Assembly (NCBI GenBank): GCA_012295275.1
Contig: CM022665.1
Location: 31,426,957-31,490,956 of the forward strand
Direction of reading: 5' to 3'
Origin: Chrysomallon squamiferum
Taxonomy: Eukaryota; Mollusca; Gastropoda; Neomphalida; Peltospiridae
DNA length: 64,000 bases
Below the pieces are notes generated by a model, which was not told where the DNA came from, did not search any database, and saw nothing but the letters and a program-made list of their open reading frames with translations. This document shows positions 55,201 through 64,000 of the stretch, piece after piece (the stretch's first letter is position 1; each line of letters begins with the position of its first letter). The translations under genes were made by a program, and so were the position numbers.

Positions 55201-58200
55201 TTCTTGACCAGACAAATTATTCTCTAGGGGATTTATACAGACAGTGGATCTCTGAAACATCTATCAGTGTTCTGTGATCTATTTACCATTCTGAAGCAAT
55301 GAAAACAGCCCAAAGAAGGAGAAAAGTGAAAACAGCATAGAACCACAGCTTTAATGTTTTATTATTTTTCAAAAAAGAACTTTGAAAAATAAACAAATAA
55401 CAAAATAATAATAAAAATGATAATAAATCAAATGAACAATATTCCATTGTATAGAAAATGACTTAGCAAAACTGTCTAATAACAACAAAATTGCAATGAC
55501 CAAAGAAGCAAAAAAAAAAAAAAACCATGCCAAAATAAACTATACTGTGCTGGGCACCCTTATAAGAAACTGTTTTATCATGAGACAATCACAGAAGCAA
55601 TCACATTCTCCAATGCTCCAGTGAGTATGAAGAACGTTGTGTCACAATAAGCTTGCTAATAAGGAACCATTGCCTCAGTGGACAACATAAATGTCTGTGT
55701 GTCTGTGTGTCATGAACCGTGTGAAAGTTTGATCTGATATTGTATCAAAAGGATTAGAAGAATGCTTCTGGTCTAATGAAGCAGCTATAATGTGAAATGT
55801 ACCTCAAGGAGGCCAGTAAATAAACACATACTAAAACCTTTATGTTTTTTATTTTTGGGAAGAGAGTGTCTTTTCTTTCTGTTCTTTTTTAATATATTTT
55901 ATTTAACAAAACAAGCTCTGAACCTAAGGTATGTTTTAAAATGCAGTTTCTCATATTTTATTATGATAAATGGTATCATCTTACAACTGAGATAAAAATA
56001 AAAAAAACATGTTTTTTTTTAAATTATATTGTAAATCCTATACAATATTCACTAATTTATAACATAATAATCACTGAATATTGAAAACATAATGTATATA
56101 TAGGCTATATATATATATATTTATTATAAATACAGGTATAAACAATCATATATTGATAATGCAAAATATCTGATGTTAAACAGATGAATCTGTAGCTTTG
56201 AAAAACAATTACATTATAAATATGGACTTAAAAAAAATTATTCTTGTACAACAGTATTTTTTTCCCAGTTCTTTTTCTCAAAAGAATGTAGATAAAACAG
56301 TGAAAACTGTCTGCAGTTGTTTGTTCTAAATGTGCAAAGTTCATCTTATGGTTAAACAGTCTATATTGAATATTACTACATATAACCTTAGAGCACCTCA
56401 AATGAATAAATGCATCTACAGAAAGTAACTGTAATATATATATATTTTTAAAAGATGATGATGAAGAAAAAGATGCAGAAGAAGAAGAAAAACAACAGTT
56501 TTACTTACATTCAGTAAATAACATGTAATGTACCAAAAGCCTGAAACACTCTGATTTCCAAACACTACAACAATGTAGCTTTCTGGGGCTGAAATATGCC
56601 ATCTTTTTCAAATTATTGTTACAGTAATCTCTCCAATTTGCCATCGCTTTCAAATTGAAGACAGAATAATCTCCCCTTCCTCTAAGTGAGAATGAGAGAA
56701 TTGATGGGTTCATGAGACTAAGAATAGGCAAACACTACATTCACTGAGAGCAGATCTTGCAAACAGGGAAGAAAATTTGGAAATGAATTAAAGATTTGAG
56801 AACTTACAGCCAACTGAGAGTAATCATTTTTACAGTCTTTGATCTTTAAATATACTAATATTTAAAGATATTTTTAAAACTAGCTCTACATGGTGAAAAC
56901 ATAAGAGTAAGCCTTTTTCATATCATTATTAAGCAAGTTTCACCACTTCTGAATTTATATTCACCTACATATCTGTCTCTTTTTCTCACTCACTCTCTCT
57001 CTTTTCTCTCTTTCTTAAACACACACACAAAAATAAATACATACAGACTTAAATACACATCAAAAAACAAAATAACACAGTTTTTCTAATCTTTTTTTTC
57101 AAAAAAATTCTTAAAATAACAACTTCATACAGCAGTTATGACTTAGGAAGCAAATGTTAAAAAATACCTGAAATTAAGCAGGTTTTTATATATTAAAATG
57201 TATGTCCCAAAAATTGAATTACCCATCTTATTAAGAAATTATTGTGACATATATTTTAAACTCTTTCAAAATATCTTTTAATAACTTGTAAATGACTTAA
57301 TACAATTTACCCTGCCTTTTCAACCTACCAAATTTCAAAAGAAATAGTTATCACAAAACTTTGATAAAAATATGTATGAAAAAAAAAATGTATCCTATCA
57401 CAATAAGATAATAATTGTTATTAACATAAACAATGGGTTGTTTTCTCGTTTTTTTTTTTTTTTTAAATCAGTACTCACTGAATCAACAATGATCATACAA
57501 CAATCCACTAAATCTGTGCATAAAGCAAATACTTCAAAACAGAAACAAACACATTGATTTAACAAAGTCATTCACTGTGACACAGACTTGCTCAATCAGT
57601 AACGATATATTTACAAATATATGAAATATTATTGCCAAAACTGCCTCCAGATTCTATTGATTGACAGTAGTGATTATATACTAAGAGAGATTCCATAAAA
57701 TGTTGGTAAAACGTCTACAGTAGGCTTGATACAGAAGACAACCTAGGGGTCAAGATTGAAGAGAGAAAAAAGCATTTCTGAAATCTATTCACAGATACAG
57801 CTTAAATGTAAATAGGAGCAATGACAATAGTTTGTTGTAGACATTCCTTCATTTATCTTAATGATCCTAAGCCACAAACAAACCACATTTGTCTTTTCTC
57901 ACAATTTACTACTGATACAAATACAGGTATTTTTTCTTATTTTTAATCTTCATTTTTTTTCCTTTTTTTTCTATTACTGTTAGAAACAGATTATGTTTCA
58001 AATATGTCTGCTAAGAACTGATGGGAAAAATAAGAAAGAAGGAATGATATACAAATGAAATAAAAAATAAAATAACAAGTTTAGTAAACAGAAATTGGAC
58101 ATCAAAAAATGAAATTTAAAAAAAAAGTAATATGCAATAATAAAAATAATAAATAAATAAATAAATAAATAAATAATAACAAGGAGATTAAGAAAAACAG

Positions 58201-58529
58201 AAACAACATTAATATATTTAAAATTATAAAGGAAGGGGAAAAAGTCACATTTCTTAAATATCTAATTTATCATCTTGTTCTAATTAAAGTCATGTCTGCA
58301 AAAGGCTCAGATTCCAAATTACAAAAGGAGGCACCATGAACAAATCTCTAATTAGATACAACTCAGGAAATTATTATATTATCTATATATGAAACAACAC
58401 TACCCAACACCAAATTTATGAATGTGGGAAAGAATCTGTGTTCAAAAGGAAGGAGATGTGTATTTATGAAAACAACACTGATTCATCCATCAGCAGTCAT
58501 TAGGTGTTCAACATATGGTATACAGAACC

Positions 58530-58620
58530 ATCCCGAGTGGTGCAGTGGTTAGGTCTTTACCCTGTGTTAATTGGGAATATGCCTGGCATGAATAACAATT
58601 TTAAATCACTGATGTATTAA
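58530..58620 (+). mobile_element. Degraded tRNA-derived SINE fragment
   Basis: TGGTGCAGTGG at 58538-58548 fits the RNA polymerase III box A consensus TRGYNNARNNG, in the context GAGTGGTGCAGTGGTTAGG typical of tRNA-type SINEs. Box B has decayed and no tail or target duplication is evident. Confidence 0.4.
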
Positions 58621-60818
58621 TTAGGAAGTTTTCTGTAAAGAGGAAACTTCATACTATATTATAAAGATGACTTTTGATTAGGGTATTAGAGTGAAAAGAA
58701 AACTGTAAGAAATAGAAGAAATGTATATGTTTATTATTACTATTATTTCAAATTTCTTTTTATTACTATTAATATCTCTACATGCACATATTATTATTAT
58801 TTTGCTGAACTATTTGTTTTGTTATAAAACTTTTGAGTTTTGAACAGAACTGAAAAAAAGAAATGAACAATATAAACATCGGTAATAAAAATAATGTTGG
58901 ATTTGATAAATAAGTATGCTCAGCATTTAAGAGAATTGATAAATGTGATTTTCAAAAAACATTTGTGTAAATCCACACCTAAACGGAACATAAACATATG
59001 TATTAACCATGTAATTGCCCGAACCTTTCACCTTTGATGAACAAAAAGCACATGCATCAATAGTTAAGTGGTCATATGACAATTTCAAAAGCTAGGAAAA
59101 CTCCATCTATATAAATTTACTTTCTAAACATTTAACATTTTGTGAAATATCATTTAACCTTTGATACCAACAACAACAGATATTATGAAAAGCAATGAAA
59201 TTCTACATTCTTACCATCAAAAGATGCTTCTTTACAAGATGTTGGTTATAGTATCAGTTACATTATTCAGTTTATAAAGAATAGAATAAAATTAAGAAAT
59301 GAAAGAAAAAAGGAAATCAAAATTTTAACAAAAAGAAACATATAAAAAAAAGACCAATAAGTTGAACAAGGAAAATAACAAGAAAGCAATAATGAATGAT
59401 TAAACTGATAATATCTTTTATATTAAATATTATTATTTTGCTATTGTTCATTTCTCATCCAGTTACGGAATGAAAGAAGAAACCTGTCATCATAAAAACA
59501 AGGTTTATTCCAATTTATTTGTATCAAGTGAAACTTTTATTATAGAAGTAGCCTATATAGTATACTACAATCTCTGACACATCAGTTTTTGAGCTCTAAC
59601 TCAGTTTTGGGAAGCAGTTCATTTCACAAAGAAAAACAATTACAGGAAGAACAGAAAATAAAATAAAATGTAGAACAAGAAAGAAAAGGAACAATGAAAA
59701 AGAAGAAACACAGAAGAAAACAACAGAATAAAGAAAAGAACAACAACAACAACATGTACTTGAAGAATATGATGCAGAATAAGAAGAGTATTAAGAAATT
59801 TTAAAAAATATATATTAATCTATGTAATTTAATTGAAGACATCTGTGTACTATTACAAAAATGAAATGAAATCTTTTGTTGCACTGATATACAAGACATG
59901 GAGCTGTGGTAAGTGAGCCATGTTTTATCTCCAGTACAGATACAGTTACATATAGACTGACTGTCCCCTGTGTTAGTCTGCTCTTGGCTGAAGTTCCTAT
60001 CTCACTGTGTTTTGTAAATGAGACGTCATTGGAAACTAATGTGGCTTTGTTCTCCTGTCAGACATTTCCAGACTAGGACCGGCTGTTTCTAGAACAATGC
60101 AGATTGTATTTATAACAAACTGGTATTAAATTCAGATTCAAGAAAAAAAAAAAAAAAGTAATATAATAAAAAAAGAGATGAGTTTAAAAATAGAAATATA
60201 GAAATAACAGAAATGAACCAGATCATGTTTATATAATATATTGTAAAATCTTTGGTTTCATTACTTAAAGTAATTTTATTACTAACAATAATAGAGAAAT
60301 CAAGGAATATTTTGATAAAGCTCAAAATATAATGGGGAATGTAGAACACTAACCCACATTATGATGAATTACAAGATAAATTCACTGTGGTGTCTGTTAA
60401 ACTGCTTTTTGTTTTGGAAAATGTCTTCTGATTGATTTATAAAATGCCAAGATATTCACTTCCCTTTCTATCATAGGGTGCATCAAAAAATAAATTTCTT
60501 TATTGTGTATTGTCAAAAAACAAAAAGAACAGCCCCATTTGTAATATTAGTGGATTTCCATTCTTTTTAAACATTTGATTCAGACTGATAACTGTTATAA
60601 TGAGATGCACTTACATATTCATTCTCAAAATACAGGACAAAATGTTCAATTAAATTCATCATTACAAAGATACTGTATAAAATTCAGTTTAAATAACTTG
60701 ATATCTATCACAATGATTATTATAAATTCAAATCTTCTGACATTTGGTTTTCTGTTTGCATGTAATAAGCATAAAGAATTCAATTATTATTAACTGCATC
60801 ATTAGATAAAATACATGT

Positions 60819-60819
<1 letters not shown>

Positions 60820-60865
<46 letters not shown>
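60820..60865. repeat. (CA)n microsatellite
   Basis: About 23 CA units. Confidence 0.97.
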
Positions 60866-60866
<1 letters not shown>

Positions 60867-61570
60867 CTATATAAATTATCTAAACATGTAGTTATATATA
60901 TAAATATATAACATCAATGACATTGTCATGCAAGCAAATTCTTTTTTACTGTTGTACAATAACTAAGACACATGCTTTTCTATACTTACATCCCAGTATT
61001 ATATATCAGACACAGTATCCAGCAATCCATGGCAATATAAGAATATTCTAAACAAAGCACTGATTAATAAATTAAACATACAACAAGAGAATCATAGCAT
61101 CATAGGCAGAGCCTTCTTCTTCAATCACTAGCAAACATACTCAGTGTTTTTATCAATGAACTGCAGCCGGAAATATAGATGTTGAATTGGTATTATCAAT
61201 TTACCCTTGGGCTGCAGTGTGCGCCACTGTATTCATTATCAATGGAGCACTACGCAAATACCACAGTTCACCACCTGTTTGTGTTATTATGCCATAAATC
61301 TCACCTGCGGGCAGTAACACTAATTTAGCTTGCAGGTCAACTGCAGACATGCAAAACAAAAACTTGATGAAAAATACACAGATCATGCATGAGAACACAG
61401 GACACTTGTCAGTAAACAATGAAATAAAGCAAAGGAAGTGTTATCCAAGTATACACTTTCATTAATAAATAACTGACAACTTGAAAGATTTATATCCATG
61501 GAAGAAAACATGACTAATAAATAAATATTCTTAAATCTCTATCTCTATCTCTTTTTCTCACAATCTCTGA

Positions 61571-61572
<2 letters not shown>

Positions 61573-61626
<54 letters not shown>
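61573..61626. repeat. (CT)n microsatellite
   Basis: About 26 CT units, uninterrupted. Confidence 0.97.
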
Positions 61627-61628
<2 letters not shown>

Positions 61629-64000
61629 ACAATAACAATACAAAATATAATCAAGATATGATTAATATTAGTCTGATAATTAAGAATATCATAAATATAT
61701 ATAAAATTGATATTAACAAATTATTCATGTATTATTATAATAGTGATGACAAGTTAGATCTCTGTATCAAGTAACTGTATATATATTATTATGTATGCAT
61801 ATACATGAAATTGATGAATGAATTGTGATTGACATTATGACCCAAATGCATATCATTTATATTCATAAGAAAGAAATTAAATGCAGCATGTAAATCTAAA
61901 TACAAATGTTTTTGTACATAGCTAAATGTATTAATATTTATTATCTAATTATTCTATATAAGTGTGCTCATGAATTTTCATTAATGTGACATAAACACTG
62001 CACATGAATATTTAATGTTGTTATTTTTTTTTTTTTTTTCTTTCTCTACTTTTTTTTAAAATTTTATCTTTTGATTTATTTATTTATTTCTTTTTTTGTC
62101 TTTGTGTAAGTGAGCTTATGAGAATAAGAATTTGGGAATCTTTTAAAAAAAAGACTGATAATTCATATACAGTTCTATTTCTGTGAAGAAAAAGTCCTAA
62201 AATAATGTATTAGGGTGAAAAAAATAAAAATAAAATTAGATATAAATGATTTTATAATTCTGCAATATAATACAGCATTGTGTGTGTGTCTTGCTTGTGT
62301 GCACATGCACACACACAAGCAAAACAAAATTGAAAAAGCAGACTTAGATTTTTGAAGTAATAAAACTGGAATCAATAACATGAGGACATTTTATTTCCAT
62401 ATGTGGGCCACCTCAGATGATGTACTTCAAACCTAAGATAACTCCATTAGTAAAGGACATAAATCGTATTGCATCAGTGGTCATGTATACACACACTGCC
62501 TAGTACTTCAATGTAATATTATTTTCTGTAAATACCTTGTGGTATACAATTACAGCTTCAGTGTATAGCAATATTCTACCAGTATTGATTTTACAAAACA
62601 AAGACAATGGAATTATGTTAAAAAACCAAATTTGGAACAATTCTTCTAATAAAAACCACTAACATATTGTTTGCTGGGGTTTTTTTTATGCAAAATATAA
62701 ATGGCATGAAATAAAATGTTCTATAATACATATATATTATAAAGATGAAAAGAAAATTAAAACCACTCTAATACATTTTTATTTTCCACATTATAGAGAA
62801 CAGTGAGACTGAAAGCAATATTTTTTATTTTTTTATTTTCATTATTTTTAAATATGTAATTAAACTGTACACCATACCAGTAAGAATTATTTTGATTTAA
62901 TATTTGTTTTTCTGATTGTAGATAATTTACATTAGATATATCAGTGTGTCTGAGCTAATAAAATGTGCCCACTAAACATTAGTTCTGATAATCAAATACT
63001 ATCAAAATTTTAACAATACAAATTGCTCTTTATTAATGTATTTAAAGTTCTTCTTCTTTCTGCCTGTTTTACTAAACTAAAAGGAAATTAGAATCATGTT
63101 ACAGATTCTTGTTAGAAAGCAGCAGAAAAAAAGAAGAAAGGTTGAAAGAAGGAAGAAATGATTTATGAAATGACTCATTCAACATGTATAAATCTACAGA
63201 TATGTAGTATCACACCTATGGTTTATAAATGATAGTGTTAAGAACCATACAAGTAATGGGAAAAAAGAAAAAAAAAAAGGAAAAATGAAATCTGCTGTTG
63301 TTATGCAGAAATCTATTCTTTTTCACTTATTATCGTGAGAATTTTTATTTATACCCTCCTGTAGAAAGGAATGAACATACTAGTCTTTTCATACTAGTCA
63401 AGAAACAGCCCAATAGGAAGACTAAAGAACATGTATGTTATACAAAATAAAAAAAAGAGGCTGTATGTGTGTGTGAGTGGGTATGCACAAGCGTGTGGAT
63501 ATGTGTGATGAAAATATGTATAGATATTTAACAGCCCATAACATTTATTTAGCCATTTACAAAAGTTTATTTAAAAAAATTAAGTATGCTTGCTTAGTGA
63601 GTTCTCGTTTAACCTATCTATATCAGCAGAAACACAAGTAAAATTAATACTTTGAAATGAGACAAATACATAATGGTTTTCCATTCAGTAATGGTGTATT
63701 TATAAATAAATTTAATGTCATTGCCACAATTTAGTTTAATAAAGAAATCGCTAATATAACAATTCTTTACAGACTTGAGATATGACTACACAGGTCAAAG
63801 TTCAAATTTTAATGCAAACTATAATAATTATTAAAGCTAAAGAATGGAAACATTTCATTTGCAATTCTTTATTTTTTAAATGTGACAAAAATTTCATAAT
63901 TAATGAAAAATTTAATGGGAATTAAAAATTCAAGAAAAAGAAAAATAATAATAATAAAAAAAAGAAATTCAGGTCAGAATGTTTGTATACAAATTTAAAA

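Larger units (their letters stand above)
52274..64000 (-). other. Upstream intron, at least 11.7 kb
   Basis: AT-rich. No CH-domain, spectrin or other recognisable coding exon on either strand. It contains a SINE-like fragment (58530-58620), (TAAA)n (58146-58175), a CA run (60820-60865), a CT run (61573-61626) and purine-rich patches (59640-59760). One unrecognised segment with splice-like edges lies at 61205-61341. Confidence 0.75.

Noticed and set aside
52274-64000. Search for the actin-binding (CH) domain exons upstream of R1
   Set aside because: No open segment on the minus strand resembles CH domains or the linker before R1; those exons must lie outside the window.

Overview
This window is animal nuclear DNA, very AT-rich, with long introns and many simple repeats. 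It is dominated by one gene on the minus strand: the central part of dystrophin (ortholog of vertebrate DMD/utrophin). I find 29 coding exons running from 52273 down to 245, about 5.3 kb of coding sequence. They are colinear with human dystrophin from about residue 321 (just before spectrin repeat R1) to about residue 2039 (start of R16). The actin-binding N-terminus lies beyond the right edge. R17 onward, the WW/ZZ region and the C-terminus lie beyond the left edge. The protein is clearly dystrophin but too divergent to be vertebrate. With the simple-repeat-rich introns and tRNA-SINE-like fragments this fits an invertebrate such as a mollusc (possibly a cephalopod); the species is not provable from the sequence.

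Layout, in gene order (right to left): 64000-52274 is an upstream intron of at least 11.7 kb. 52273-51217 holds R1. A 5.3 kb intron follows and carries an inverted copy of the next exon. 45947-44059 holds R1-R3. A 2.3 kb intron follows that is mostly a candidate DNA transposon. 41790-29888 is a dense exon cluster covering hinge 2 and R4-R11, with mostly 0.3-0.6 kb introns. 26774-19616 holds R11-R15. An exceptional 19 kb intron (19615-655) follows, then one large exon (654-245) carrying the rest of R15, the R15/R16 linker and the start of R16.

Exon sizes are strikingly conserved with human DMD (human sizes recalled from memory). Some are identical singly (human exons 11, 16, 19, 20, 24, 32, 33). 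Others are identical as sums (13-15, 21+22, 25+26, 27+28), with intron positions moved or missing. Two exons (human 34 and 41/42 equivalents) each carry a one-base frameshift in this sequence, in opposite directions; assembly error or pseudogenisation must be separated.

Most unusual observation: 204 bp covering 120 bases of the human-exon-12 equivalent, its splice donor and 84 bases of following intron recurs in inverted orientation 2.3 kb upstream in the preceding intron (199 of 204 bases identical). In the pre-mRNA the two would fold into a long duplex. Four of the five differences are G:U wobbles in the sense transcript, so pairing is almost perfect, making this a candidate RNA-editing or splice-masking structure. 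Other leads are a small membrane-spanning ORF inside the 19 kb intron, followed by an in-phase splice donor (a possible alternative first exon of a short dystrophin, or an independent micropeptide), and several degenerate tandem arrays in the introns.
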